The position numbers and the translations under genes were made by a program. The notes below the pieces were generated by a model, which ran no database searches, was not told the origin of the DNA, and saw nothing but the letters and a program-made list of their open reading frames with translations. From an uncultured Faecalibacterium sp. (GTDB lineage Bacteria; Bacillota; Clostridia; Oscillospirales; Ruminococcaceae): 64,000 bases of DNA. Position 1 is the stretch's first letter; each line of letters begins with the position of its first letter. The DNA lies in contig CAKTFS010000001.1 in the NCBI GenBank assembly GCA_934561115.1, positions 1-64,000 on the forward strand, written 5' to 3'. Below, piece by piece: positions 20,196-28,547 of this stretch.

Positions 20196-20814
20196 AAAGA
20201 AAAATGAAGCCTCCTATATCTCCCTGCTGGACCTGCAGCGGGTGATGCAGCGGGTGCTCAAGCGCAGCGGTCTGCCGGTGTGGCATACGCTGGGCTTCAA
20301 CCCCCATATCTACATGACCTTTGCCTGCCCGCTCTCGCTGGGGCAGGAGAGTGAGTGCGAGTGCGTGGATGTCAAGACTGAGGCCGAAGCCCCGGATTTT
20401 GCCCAGTGGCAGACCGCCCTCAACGCCATTATGCCCGCCGGTATCCACGTTACCCGGGTGGCTCCGGTGGAGATGAAGGCGGACAGCATCGCCTTCGCCT
20501 GCTATCGCATCAGCTACCCGGCGGCTGCCGCTGCGGTGCTGGAGCAGTATAACGCGCTGGAAGCAGCCCCTGTGGAAAAACACAGCAAGCGCGGCAAAAA
20601 GATCGTGGATCTCAAGCAGCATATCCCGCAGCTGCGCTATACAACAGCAGGGGACACCGTGCAGTTGGAGCTGTGCCTGCCCGCTGCGCAGGAGCTGAAC
20701 CTGAACCCCTCGCTGCTCACCGGCTTTCTGGAAGAAAAGTTCGGCCTGCCCGCCGCAAGTGCCAACATTCTGCGCACCAAGTTTTTAACGGCAGACCGTC
20801 AGCTGTTTGTCTGA
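20170..20814 (+). CDS. Radical SAM-associated protein (TIGR03936/DUF2344)
   Basis: Partner of the preceding radical SAM enzyme and, in many bacteria, fused to it. The 214-residue sequence shows the DUF2344 hallmarks: YISLLDLQRVMQRVLKRSG, then HTLGFNPHIYMTFACPLSLG, and ECECVDVKTE. The start is a TTG at 20170, lying 9 bases after AGGAGG and inside the preceding gene (26-base overlap), which implies translational coupling. The protein is thought to help modify an RNA or ribosomal component, but no reaction is known. Confidence 0.88.
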   Translation: MITVRISFEKKNEASYISLLDLQRVMQRVLKRSGLPVWHTLGFNPHIYMTFACPLSLGQESECECVDVKTEAEAPDFAQWQTALNAIMPAGIHVTRVAPVEMKADSIAFACYRISYPAAAAAVLEQYNALEAAPVEKHSKRGKKIVDLKQHIPQLRYTTAGDTVQLELCLPAAQELNLNPSLLTGFLEEKFGLPAASANILRTKFLTADRQLFV

Positions 20815-20879
20815 TACACCGCAAAAGTCCGTCTACCGGGCAAAACAGAAAATTTTTGCGATATTTTTCGGCAAATCGC

Positions 20880-20908
20880 TTGCATTCAAGCCGGTTTTGT
20901 GCTATCCT
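20880..20908 (+). promoter_or_regulatory. SigA-type promoter for rplS
   Basis: TTGCAT at 20880-20885, a 17-base spacer and TATCCT at 20903-20908. It would start a leader of roughly 115 bases ahead of rplS. Confidence 0.65.
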
Positions 20909-20920
20909 ATTAAGGCGTTA

Positions 20921-21008
20921 GTGTCCGCTGAGACCACAGCGGGGTTAATGACAAGTATTTATCATTAAACGGGCGGTCCTCTGACGGCTATGCCGTGCAT
21001 GAACGTCT
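20921..21008 (+). promoter_or_regulatory. Structured leader of rplS, probable L19 autoregulatory leader
   Basis: The rplS 5' leader has three local helices: CCGCTG/CAGCGG (20925-20930 with 20937-20942), TTAATGA/TCATTAA (20945-20951 with 20962-20968) and ACGGC/GCCGT (20984-20988 with 20992-20996). GAGACC near 20930 can also pair with GGTCCTC near 20975. Firmicutes have a described L19 leader class that lets excess L19 repress its own mRNA; I infer membership from position and structure, not from a covariance search. Confidence 0.5.
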
Positions 21009-21031
21009 AAAAACAAATGGAGGATTCAAAA

Positions 21032-21373
21032 ATGGACGCACTGAAGATTATTTCTGAAGGCAGCATCAAGGCTGAAAAGCCTCAGTTCAACGTTGGCGAT
21101 ACCGTCCGCGTTGATGTTCGTATCAAGGACGGCGACCGTGAGCGCATTCAGGCCTTCGAGGGCACTGTTATCGCTAAGAAGCACGGTGGCGTTGCAGAGA
21201 CCTTCACCGTTCGCCGCGTGGCTTACGGTGTCGGCATCGAGCGTGTCTTCCCCATCAACAGCCCCTTCGTTGAGAAGGTCACTGTTGTCCGCAAGGGCAA
21301 GGTCCGCCGCGCAAAGCTGTTCTATCTGCGTGGCCGTACGGGCAAGGCTGCCAAGGTCAAGAGCGATATTTGA
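21032..21373 (+). CDS. rplS: 50S ribosomal protein L19
   Basis: L19 lies at the 30S-50S interface. The 113 residues match the family throughout: [20 protein letters not shown], then [29 protein letters not shown] and [19 protein letters not shown]. The ATG at 21032 lies 8 bases after GGAGG; an in-frame ATG at 21017 is itself part of that ribosome site region and less likely. Codon choice is more restricted than in neighbours (GGT, GTT, CGT), as expected for high expression. A strong terminator follows, so this is a single-gene transcript. Confidence 0.98.
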   Translation: MDALKIISEGSIKAEKPQFNVGDTVRVDVRIKDGDRERIQAFEGTVIAKKHGGVAETFTVRRVAYGVGIERVFPINSPFVEKVTVVRKGKVRRAKLFYLRGRTGKAAKVKSDI

Positions 21374-21397
21374 TCATCCCCGATTTGAAACCGGGAG

Positions 21398-21426
21398 AAA
21401 AGGGACAACTTGTTGTCCCTTTTTTC
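21398..21426 (+). terminator. Rho-independent terminator after rplS
   Basis: An 11-bp perfect stem (AAAAGGGACAA at 21398-21408 with TTGTCCCTTTT at 21413-21423), four-base loop CTTG, and a T run. Confidence 0.9.
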
Positions 21427-21479
21427 TTTTTCAAAGCCCGGGTGTATGGATAAAAGGATGAAAGGCTGGTGGCAAGGCT

Positions 21480-22031
21480 ATGGAAAAACAGCAGCAGTCT
21501 GCCCCCGCAGTGCGCGGGCAGGGCATACTGGAATGGTACGAAGCGCTCATCTCCGCAGCGCTGGTGCTGGTACTGATCTTTTCGTTTTTCTTCCGCATCA
21601 TTCAGGTGGATGGGCGCTCTATGGTGCCTACCCTGACCCACGGCGATAAGCTCATCGTCTGGGCGGCAGGCTACACCCCCCAGCGGGGCGATGTGGTCAT
21701 CGTAGATAGCTACACCGTCTATGGTAAGCCGCTGGTCAAGCGGATCATCGCCAAGGGCGGCGACACCATCAGCATTGATTACGACGCCGGTACAGTCACG
21801 GTGAACGGCGAGCTTTTGCAGGAGGACTACATTGCAGCGCCCACCTATCTGGGCTACGATGTGCAGTTCCCGTTCACGGTACCGGAGGGTACCCTGTTTG
21901 TGATGGGGGACAACCGCAACGAATCGCTGGACAGCCGCTCCTCCTATGTCGGCTGCATTGACGAGCGTGATATTCTGGGCAAGGTGCTGCTGTGCTTTAT
22001 GCCCTTTACAGATTTTGGGGTGGTAAAATGA
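21480..22031 (+). CDS. lepB: Type I signal peptidase
   Basis: Removes signal peptides from secreted proteins at the outer face of the membrane. A single N-terminal membrane anchor (ALISAALVLVLIFSFFFRI) precedes DGRSMVPTL with the catalytic Ser; VKRIIAKGGDTI holds the catalytic Lys and MGDNRNESLDSRS is family box D/E. The 183-residue length fits Gram-positive SipS-type enzymes. The ribosome site is weak (AAGG). The ATGA overlap with rbgA begins a run lepB-rbgA-rnhB-yraN of tightly coupled genes, a conserved order after rplS in Firmicutes. Confidence 0.95.
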   Translation: MEKQQQSAPAVRGQGILEWYEALISAALVLVLIFSFFFRIIQVDGRSMVPTLTHGDKLIVWAAGYTPQRGDVVIVDSYTVYGKPLVKRIIAKGGDTISIDYDAGTVTVNGELLQEDYIAAPTYLGYDVQFPFTVPEGTLFVMGDNRNESLDSRSSYVGCIDERDILGKVLLCFMPFTDFGVVK

Positions 22032-22951
22032 ACGAAATGGATACCCGGTTTGCAAACCAGTACAATATTCAGTGGTTCCCGGGCCACATGACCAAGACCC
22101 TGCGCATGATGGAGCAGGAGATCCAGCACGTTGATGCCAGCCTTGTGCTGCTGGACGCGCGTATCCCGCTTTCCAGCCTGAACCCGGAGATCGAGCGCAT
22201 CACCGACCGCAAGCCCAAGCTCTATGCGCTGAACAAGGCCGACCTTGCCGACCCGGCTGTGACTGAGGAGTGGATCCGCTACTTCCACGCCGCAGATGCC
22301 GGCTGCGTGGCCATCAGCGCCAAGCAGAAGGGCGGCGCAAACGCCGTGAAGGTGGCCATTGAAAAGGAGCTTTCCGGCCTGCTGGAGCGCCGCCAGAACC
22401 GCGGCATGGGCGGTGCCAAAACGCAGGTGATGCTGTGCGGCATCCCCAACGTGGGCAAATCCACCTTTATCAACACCTTTGCAGGCTCTGCCCGCGCCAA
22501 GGCGGCAGACCGCCCCGGCGTGACCAAGGGCAAGCAGTGGGTCAGCACCGAAAAGTTTGACCTGCTGGATATGCCCGGCGTGCTGTGGAAAAAGTTCGAT
22601 TCCAAGACCATCGCCTCCAATCTGGCCTTCATCGGCTCCATCAAGGACGACATTCTGGATGTAGAAGAGCTGGCCATGAACCTGCTGGACGAGGTGCGCC
22701 GCAATTATCCAGACCTTGTGGCACAGCGCTACAAGCTAGATGCCGAAACGCTGGCACTGCCGCCCTACGAGCTGCTGGAAGCCATCGGCCGCAAGCGTGG
22801 GCTGCTGGTGCGCGGCGGCGAGGTGAACACCGAGCGCTGCGCCATCATGCTGGTGGACGAGTTCCGCGCCTGCAAGTGGGGTCGTATCTCTCTGGAGCGT
22901 CCGCCGCAGCGGGATGATTTGGCAGACTTTGCCGAGGAGGAAGAGGAATGA
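22028..22951 (+). CDS. rbgA: Ribosome biogenesis GTPase RbgA (YlqF)
   Basis: Circularly permuted GTPase needed for late assembly of the 50S subunit. The permuted order is visible: NKAD (G4) near residue 68 comes before GIPNVGKST (G1) near residue 138 and DMPGVLW (G3). The N-terminal [12 protein letters not shown] is the RbgA signature, and the C-terminal helical domain is about 100 residues. It has 307 residues, the start overlaps lepB by four bases and the end overlaps rnhB by four bases. Confidence 0.95.
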   Translation: MNEMDTRFANQYNIQWFPGHMTKTLRMMEQEIQHVDASLVLLDARIPLSSLNPEIERITDRKPKLYALNKADLADPAVTEEWIRYFHAADAGCVAISAKQKGGANAVKVAIEKELSGLLERRQNRGMGGAKTQVMLCGIPNVGKSTFINTFAGSARAKAADRPGVTKGKQWVSTEKFDLLDMPGVLWKKFDSKTIASNLAFIGSIKDDILDVEELAMNLLDEVRRNYPDLVAQRYKLDAETLALPPYELLEAIGRKRGLLVRGGEVNTERCAIMLVDEFRACKWGRISLERPPQRDDLADFAEEEEE

Positions 22952-23595
22952 AGCGCCGCTCGGATGAGGAGATCTCGGCTCCGCTGTACGCCTTTGACGC
23001 CGAGGTGCGCAGCCAGTACGGCTGCTTTGCCGGTGTGGACGAGGCCGGGCGCGGCCCGCTTTGCGGCCCTGTGTGCGTAGCGGCCTGTATTCTGGACCCG
23101 GAAAACCCGGTGTACGGCATCAATGATTCCAAAAAGCTGACCGAGAAAAAGCGCGAAGCGCTGTTTGACGAGATCTGCGAAAAAGCGCTGGCCTACCGTA
23201 TCGTTTTTGTGGGGCCGGAGGTCATCGACCGGGAAAATATCCTGAACGCCACCATGGGCGGGATGCAGCAGGCGGTGGAAGAGCTGGACATCGTGCCCAA
23301 TCTGGTGCTGGTGGACGGCAACCGCACGCCCGCAGGCTTGCAGATCCCGGCACAGCCGGTGGTCAAGGGCGATGCCACCAGCGCCAGCATCGGCGCGGCT
23401 TCAGTGCTTGCCAAGGTCAGCCGTGACCGCTATATGCTGGAACTGGACAAGCAGTACCCGCAGTATCAGCTGGCGAAGCACAAGGGCTACCCCACAAAGC
23501 TGCACTATGAGCTGATCGCGCAGTACGGCATCCAGCCGTTCTACCGCCGCAGCTTCCTTAAAAAGCAGGGCTACTGGCCGGAGAGCGGCAAATGA
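22948..23595 (+). CDS. rnhB: Ribonuclease HII
   Basis: Cleaves RNA in RNA-DNA hybrids and single ribonucleotides embedded in DNA. It keeps the acidic catalytic set: [15 protein letters not shown] (the DEAGRG motif), [20 protein letters not shown] and [19 protein letters not shown], and ends with [17 protein letters not shown]. The length of 215 residues is usual. It is coupled to rbgA and yraN by four-base overlaps. Confidence 0.96.
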   Translation: MKRRSDEEISAPLYAFDAEVRSQYGCFAGVDEAGRGPLCGPVCVAACILDPENPVYGINDSKKLTEKKREALFDEICEKALAYRIVFVGPEVIDRENILNATMGGMQQAVEELDIVPNLVLVDGNRTPAGLQIPAQPVVKGDATSASIGAASVLAKVSRDRYMLELDKQYPQYQLAKHKGYPTKLHYELIAQYGIQPFYRRSFLKKQGYWPESGK

Positions 23596-23960
23596 ACCGC
23601 GCCGAGACCGGCCGCAGGGGAGAAGCTGCCGCTGCCCGCTGGTATCAGAAGCAGGGCACGCAGCTGCTGGCGCATAACTATCATACCCGCATGGGAGAGC
23701 TGGATCTTGTACTGCGGGAGCCGGACGGCACCATCGTCATCTGCGAGGTAAAGACCCGCAGCCAAGGGATGCTGCAGCGCCCCGCCGCCGCCGTAGACCC
23801 GGCCAAGCAGCACCGGCTGATCTGCGCTGCACAAGGGTATTTGCAGCAGACCGGCCAAAGCGAAGAACCGGTGCGTTTTGACGTTGCAGAGGTAGTTCCT
23901 CTTGACAGCGGGCGCTGGATGGTACATATTATAAAGGGTGCCTTTCTCTGCGAATCTTAG
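23592..23960 (+). CDS. yraN: YraN/UPF0102-family nuclease-fold protein
   Basis: A small (122-residue) PD-(D/E)xK-fold protein. [19 protein letters not shown], then [20 protein letters not shown] with the E-D...ExK metal-site residues, and a C-terminal strand region match the family. Its role is not settled; members occur next to rnhB in many bacteria and a link to DNA processing is assumed. It overlaps rnhB by four bases and ends the lepB-rbgA-rnhB-yraN run. Confidence 0.9.
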   Translation: MNRAETGRRGEAAAARWYQKQGTQLLAHNYHTRMGELDLVLREPDGTIVICEVKTRSQGMLQRPAAAVDPAKQHRLICAAQGYLQQTGQSEEPVRFDVAEVVPLDSGRWMVHIIKGAFLCES

Positions 23961-23990
23961 GCAGAAACCGTGGCACCGGTGGGAAGTATG

Positions 23991-24041
23991 CGGCAAAACG
24001 AGGGTTTTGCCGTACAACCGGGAACGTGCCCGGCACGTTCC
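23991..24041 (+). promoter_or_regulatory. Twin hairpins upstream of thrC
   Basis: Two perfect 9-bp hairpins lie side by side in the yraN-thrC gap: CGGCAAAAC/GTTTTGCCG (23991-23999 with 24004-24012, loop GAGG) and GGAACGTGC/GCACGTTCC (24021-24029 with 24033-24041, loop CCG). Neither is followed by a T run, so they are not simple terminators. No leader peptide rich in Thr codons is visible. Confidence 0.4.
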
Positions 24042-24063
24042 GTGGCGAAAAGGAGCGATGACC

Positions 24064-25524
24064 ATGCAGTTTTTCAGTACCAGAGATCAGAACCGCAAAG
24101 TGACCTCTTCTCAGGCAATTGCACAGGGACTGTCCGATGAAGGCGGCCTGTTTGTGCCGGAAAGTTTTCCGCAAGTGGATGTAAAAGCCCTGTGCGGGCT
24201 GGACTATCCCGCGCTGGCAGCCGCCGTTGTGCGGGAGTATCTGACCGATTACGACCCCGCTTTCCTGACCGAGGCCACCCGCAGCACCTATGGCGCTGCT
24301 TTTGGCGGCAAGGCAGGCTATCTTGCCCCGGTGGAAGGGGACACCTATGCCCTCGAGCTGTGGCACGGCCCTACCTGTGCCTTTAAAGATTACGCCCTGC
24401 AGCTGATGCCCAAGCTGCTGGTGGAGGCCAAAAAGAATCTGAGACGCACCGAAAAGACCCTGATCCTTGTGGCCACCAGCGGCGACACCGGCAAGGCTGC
24501 GCTGGACGGCTACCACGATATCCCCGGTGTAGAGATCGCTGTGTTCTACCCCACCGGCGGCACCAGCGAGATCCAGCGTTTGCAGATGGCAACGCAGGAG
24601 GGCGCGAATGTTGCCGTGTACGCCGTGCGTGGCAACTTCGATGATGCCCAGACCGGCGTGAAGAAGGTGTTCGGTGATAAGGCCATTGCTGCCGAACTGG
24701 AAAACCGCAACATCCGTCTTTCCAGCGCCAACTCCATCAACTGGGGCCGCCTTGTGCCGCAGATCGTCTACTACTTTGCCGCCTACGCCCAGCTGCTCAA
24801 GGCCGGCAAGATCACCTTCGGCGACGAGGTGGACTTCTGCGTACCCACCGGCAACTTCGGCGATATCCTCGCCGGTTATTATGCAAAGCAGATGGGTCTG
24901 CCCGTGGGCAAGCTGGTCTGCGCCTCCAACGAGAACAACGTACTGACCGACTTCCTCACCACCGGTACTTACACCGCAAAGCGGGAGTTCTTCAAGACCA
25001 CCTCTCCCAGCATGGACATTCTGGTGTCCTCCAATCTGGAGCGCCTGCTGTACCATGTGACCGGCAGCGATGCCGAGGTGGCGGGCTTTATGCAACAGCT
25101 GGCTGCCACCGGCAGCTACACCGTCCGTCCTGAGACGCTGGCCGCCATTCAGCAGACTTTCTCCTGCGGCTGGAGCAGCGAGGATGAGGTGGCAGGGGAG
25201 ATCCGCTCCCGCTACGAAAAGGACGGTTACCTGTGCGATACCCACACCGCTGTGGCCTTCCATGTAGCTGCACAGAAAAAGCGGCAGGGCGTGCCCATGG
25301 TGGTGCTTTCCACCGCATCGCCCTTCAAGTTCCCCCGCAGCGTGCTGAGCGCACTGGGCAAAGCTGCCCCGGAAAACGATTTTGAAGCCATGCAGCAGCT
25401 GGAGGCTGCCACCGGCCATGCCGCACCGGCAAGCCTTGCCGCTCTGCGCAGCAAGCCGGAGCGCTTTGATACGGTCATTGCCCCGGCACAGATCGCTGAG
25501 GTGGCGCTGGGCTATCAGGCATAA
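24064..25524 (+). CDS. thrC: Threonine synthase
   Basis: Pyridoxal-phosphate enzyme that converts O-phosphohomoserine to threonine. The N-terminal domain (FSTRDQNRKVTSSQAIAQGL, then DEGGLFVPESFP) and the PLP-lysine region (GPTCAFKDYALQLMP) are characteristic, followed by LVATSGDTGKAAL and the phosphate-binding SANSINWGRLVPQIVYYF. It has 486 residues. AGGAG lies 8 bases before the ATG at 24064; an ATG at 24058 is too close. No other threonine-pathway gene adjoins it. Confidence 0.96.
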   Translation: MQFFSTRDQNRKVTSSQAIAQGLSDEGGLFVPESFPQVDVKALCGLDYPALAAAVVREYLTDYDPAFLTEATRSTYGAAFGGKAGYLAPVEGDTYALELWHGPTCAFKDYALQLMPKLLVEAKKNLRRTEKTLILVATSGDTGKAALDGYHDIPGVEIAVFYPTGGTSEIQRLQMATQEGANVAVYAVRGNFDDAQTGVKKVFGDKAIAAELENRNIRLSSANSINWGRLVPQIVYYFAAYAQLLKAGKITFGDEVDFCVPTGNFGDILAGYYAKQMGLPVGKLVCASNENNVLTDFLTTGTYTAKREFFKTTSPSMDILVSSNLERLLYHVTGSDAEVAGFMQQLAATGSYTVRPETLAAIQQTFSCGWSSEDEVAGEIRSRYEKDGYLCDTHTAVAFHVAAQKKRQGVPMVVLSTASPFKFPRSVLSALGKAAPENDFEAMQQLEAATGHAAPASLAALRSKPERFDTVIAPAQIAEVALGYQA

Positions 25525-25560
25525 GCTTCTGCGGACAGACAGAACAGGAGTAAACAGACT

Positions 25561-26244
25561 ATGGCACTTTTTGTGCTTGGCGACCCCCATCTTTCTCTGG
25601 GCGCATCCAAGCCGATGGATATCTTCCCCGGCTGGAACGATTATGTGGACAGGCTGGAGAAAAACTGGCGCAAGCTCATCACCCCGCAGGATACCATCGT
25701 GCTGGCAGGGGATATCAGCTGGGCCATGCGCCTGACCGATACCCGCAAGGATTTTGCTTTTTTGCAGCAGCTGCCCGGCCAGAAGATCATCATGAAGGGC
25801 AACCACGATTACTGGTGGTCCACCGCCAACAAGATGAACGCCTACCTCAAGGCCGAGGGCTTTGATACCCTGCATATCCTGCACAACAATTCCTACAGCG
25901 TGGAGGGGTACGCCATCTGCGGCACCCGCGGCTGGCTGTTCGATGTAGGAGAGCCCCACGACGAAAAGGTGATGAACCGCGAGATCGGCCGTCTGCGCAT
26001 GAGTTTGCAGGCTGCGGAGCCCGGGCTGGAAAAGCTGGTGTTCCTGCACTACCCGCCGGTCTACACCGGTACCAGCGCCCCGGAGATCGTGGCCACCCTG
26101 AAGGAGTATGGCATCAAGACCTGCTTCTATGGGCATCTGCACGGCAATGCCATCCGGTTTGCTGTACAGGGCGAGGTGGACGGCATCCGGTACAAGCTGG
26201 TAAGTGCCGACGGCCTGCGTTTCTGCCCCTACCGCATCAATTGA
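25561..26244 (+). CDS. Calcineurin-type metallophosphoesterase
   Basis: The 227-residue protein has the five phosphoesterase blocks: LGDPHLS (DxH), LAGDISWAM (GD), MKGNHDYWW (GNHD/E), VFLHYPP and FYGHLHGNA (GHxH). It has no signal or membrane segment, so it is cytoplasmic. The fold covers nucleases, nucleotide and protein phosphatases; the substrate is unknown. The ATG follows AACAGGAG by about 11 bases. No terminator is seen after it, and the next gene has its own promoter. Confidence 0.85.
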   Translation: MALFVLGDPHLSLGASKPMDIFPGWNDYVDRLEKNWRKLITPQDTIVLAGDISWAMRLTDTRKDFAFLQQLPGQKIIMKGNHDYWWSTANKMNAYLKAEGFDTLHILHNNSYSVEGYAICGTRGWLFDVGEPHDEKVMNREIGRLRMSLQAAEPGLEKLVFLHYPPVYTGTSAPEIVATLKEYGIKTCFYGHLHGNAIRFAVQGEVDGIRYKLVSADGLRFCPYRIN

Positions 26245-26288
26245 CGGCGATAGAAAAGGGCAAAAACGACAAAATTTAAAAATTTGGT

Positions 26289-26318
26289 ATGGCAATTGTG
26301 TCCAGAGCGTGCTATAAT
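26289..26318 (+). promoter_or_regulatory. Promoter for tig
   Basis: A consensus TATAAT at 26313-26318 with a partial -35 (ATGGCA at 26289-26294, 18-base spacer). It implies a tig leader of about 135 bases. Confidence 0.65.
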
Positions 26319-26349
26319 AAGTTTTGACGCGATTGTTGCACCCAATTGA

Positions 26350-26426
26350 GCGCGCGCGTCCCCGCATTCCGTGTGCATACAGCAAGGACGTGGTGCGCGG
26401 TTGCCCCGGGCAAAAACTTCCTGCCC
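26350..26426 (+). promoter_or_regulatory. Structured 5' leader of tig
   Basis: A long G+C-rich hairpin (26350-26361 with 26386-26398, one bulge) is followed by two mutually exclusive short hairpins: TTGCC/GGCAA (26401-26405 with 26409-26413) and GGGCA/TGCCC (26408-26412 with 26422-26426). This alternative pairing ahead of the ribosome site could be regulatory; no known riboswitch class is recognised. Confidence 0.35.
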
Positions 26427-26460
26427 TGAGCAATAGAATATTTGAGTGGAGGATAAACAA

Positions 26461-27777
26461 ATGAATCTCATCAAGTGTGAAAAGCTCGAGAAGAGCATGG
26501 CAGAACTGCAGTTCTCCATCGACGCAGAGGCTTTCAAGAAGGCTGTTGCCGATGTTTTCAAAAAAGAGGGCAAGAAGTACCCTGTGCAGGGCTTCCGTAA
26601 GGGCAAGGCTCCCAAGGCTCTGATCGAGAAGATGTACGGCGCAGACGTCTTTACTTATGATGCCATCAACGAGCTGTTCCCGGAGGCTTTCGAGGCTGCC
26701 GTTAAGGAAGCCGGCGTGGAGCCCGTGGGCCGTCCTGAGGTCACCGTGGATTCTGCCAGCGAGGCAGAGGGCGCTACCCTGACCGTTAAGGTCGCCGTGA
26801 AGCCCGAGGTCAAGGTTGGCAGCTACAACGGTCTGACCGTGGAAAAGACTGTCCATACTGTTACCGACGAGGCTGTGGACGCTGAGCTGAAGCGCGTGCA
26901 GGAGCGCAACGCCCGTGAGCTGACCCGTGAGGGCGCTGCTCAGGATGGCGATATCGCTGATATCGACTTCGAGGGCTTTGTGGACGGTGTCGCATTCGAG
27001 GGCGGCAAGGCTGAGCACTACAACCTGACTCTGGGCAGCGGCAGCTTCATCCCCGGCTTTGAGGAGCAGGTCGTTGGCCACTCCGCCGGCGAGGAGTTCG
27101 ACGTGAACGTCACCTTCCCCACCGAGTATCAGGCTGCTGAGCTGGCCGGCAAGGCTGCTGTCTTTAAGATCAAGCTGCACGAGGTCAAGTACAAGGAGCT
27201 GCCCGCTCTGGATGACGAGCTGGCAAAGGACTGCTCCGAGTACGACACTCTGGACGAGTTCAAGGCTTCCATCCGCAAGAACAACCAGGAGCAGCTGGAC
27301 AAGCAGGATGATCTGGCTGTCGAGAATGCTCTGGTCGATCAGGTCATCGAGAGCATGGAGGGCGAGATCCCTCAGGCTATGTACGATGTCCGCATGGACG
27401 AGATGGTCAACGACTTTGCTTTCCGCGTGGAGCAGCAGGGTCTGCGTCTGGAGGACTACCTGAAGTATATGGGTCAGTCCATGGAGCAGTTCCGTGCCGC
27501 TTTCATGCCGCAGGCTGAGAAGCAGGTCAAGATCGGCCTGGCTCTGGAGGCTGTTGCCGCTGCTGAGCACATCGAGGCTTCCGAGGACGAGATCAATGCC
27601 GAGATCAAGCGCATTGCTGACCAGTACAAGATGGAAGAGGACAAGGTGCGTGAGCTGATCAACGTTGAGGATCTGAAGCAGGATCTGGCTCGCACCAAGG
27701 CCATCGACTTCATCAAGAGCCACGCTAACATCGTGGAGAAGCCCGCAGAGGCTGAGAAGGCTGCTGACGCTGAGTAA
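26461..27777 (+). CDS. tig: Trigger factor
   Basis: Ribosome-associated chaperone and peptidyl-prolyl isomerase. The N-terminal ribosome-binding domain has the signature [17 protein letters not shown]; the FKBP-type PPIase domain spans about residues 155-240 ([17 protein letters not shown]); and the C-terminal helical arms run to residue 438. It is very acidic near the end and uses a restricted codon set, as expected for an abundant protein. GGAGG lies 8 bases before the ATG at 26461. It heads the classic tig-clpP-clpX order. Confidence 0.97.
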   Translation: MNLIKCEKLEKSMAELQFSIDAEAFKKAVADVFKKEGKKYPVQGFRKGKAPKALIEKMYGADVFTYDAINELFPEAFEAAVKEAGVEPVGRPEVTVDSASEAEGATLTVKVAVKPEVKVGSYNGLTVEKTVHTVTDEAVDAELKRVQERNARELTREGAAQDGDIADIDFEGFVDGVAFEGGKAEHYNLTLGSGSFIPGFEEQVVGHSAGEEFDVNVTFPTEYQAAELAGKAAVFKIKLHEVKYKELPALDDELAKDCSEYDTLDEFKASIRKNNQEQLDKQDDLAVENALVDQVIESMEGEIPQAMYDVRMDEMVNDFAFRVEQQGLRLEDYLKYMGQSMEQFRAAFMPQAEKQVKIGLALEAVAAAEHIEASEDEINAEIKRIADQYKMEEDKVRELINVEDLKQDLARTKAIDFIKSHANIVEKPAEAEKAADAE

Positions 27778-27788
27778 TCAGTGCCGGG

Positions 27789-27878
27789 CCCTGTAAAGCG
27801 CCGCAGGCGTTTTATCAAAGGTTGTTAAAATTGACCGGTACGGCTGAACTTTACAGGGGACCCGTATCGGTCAATTTT
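27789..27878 (+). promoter_or_regulatory. tig-clpP intergenic hairpin with predicted pseudoknot
   Basis: A 17-bp stem with one G-U pair (27827-27843 with 27862-27878) encloses an 18-base loop. Ten bases of that loop (CTTTACAGGG, 27849-27858) are perfectly complementary to CCCTGTAAAG at 27789-27798, just after the tig stop, so a pseudoknot or an alternative fold can form. Between the two lies a small hairpin AAAGCGCC/GGCGTTTT (27795-27802 with 27806-27813) that overlaps the upstream arm and resembles a weak tig terminator. No SigA promoter is visible here. Confidence 0.6.
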
Positions 27879-27914
27879 GCCAATAAACTTAAACCATTTC
27901 AGGAGGCGAACTTT

Positions 27915-28511
27915 ATGAGTTTTGTTCCTTACGTTGTCGAGCAGTCGGCGCACGGGGAGCGTTCCTACGATATTTTCTCCCGTCTGCTGAACGATCGCAT
28001 CATCGTGCTGAGCGAGGATGTCAACGATACCACCGCAAGCCTTGTGGTGGCGCAGCTGCTGTATCTGGAAGGGCAGGACCCGGATAAGGACATCAGCCTG
28101 TATATCAACAGCCCCGGCGGCTCCATCAGTGCCGGTATGGCCATCCACGACACCATGCAGTATATCAAGTGCGATGTTTCCACCATCTGCATGGGCATGG
28201 CTGCCTCTATGGGCGCATTCCTGCTGGCAAGTGGCACCAAGGGCAAGCGTTTTGCGCTGCCCAACGCCGAGATCATGATCCACCAGCCGCTGATCGGCGG
28301 TCAGGGCGGCGGCCTTTCCGGCCAGACCACGGATATCAAGATCCATGCCGAGCACATGGTCTATATCCGCGATAAGATGAACCGGATGCTCAGCGAGTAC
28401 ACCGGCCAGCCGCTGGAAAAGATCCAGCAGGACACCGAGCGCGACAACTACCTTACCGCGCAGCAGGCAAAGGAATACGGCCTGATCGATGAGGTCATTG
28501 CCCACCGGTAA
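27915..28511 (+). CDS. clpP: ATP-dependent Clp protease proteolytic subunit
   Basis: Serine protease that forms the tetradecameric ClpP chamber fed by ClpX. The catalytic Ser lies in [12 protein letters not shown], the His in IMIHQPL and the Asp follows in the handle region; [20 protein letters not shown] is the family block. The length of 198 residues is normal. AGGAGG lies 8 bases before the ATG at 27915. The frame is open further upstream through the structured intergenic region, but that extension has no family similarity. Confidence 0.97.
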   Translation: MSFVPYVVEQSAHGERSYDIFSRLLNDRIIVLSEDVNDTTASLVVAQLLYLEGQDPDKDISLYINSPGGSISAGMAIHDTMQYIKCDVSTICMGMAASMGAFLLASGTKGKRFALPNAEIMIHQPLIGGQGGGLSGQTTDIKIHAEHMVYIRDKMNRMLSEYTGQPLEKIQQDTERDNYLTAQQAKEYGLIDEVIAHR

Positions 28512-28547
28512 ACCGCTATAATCTATCCAGGATAAGGAAAAACAGCT

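Noticed and set aside
27827..27878. CtsR or CIRCE operator before clpP
   Set aside because: CtsR sites are direct GGTCAAA-type heptads with a short spacer, and CIRCE has a 9-base spaced inverted repeat; the arms here are 17 bp with an 18-base loop.
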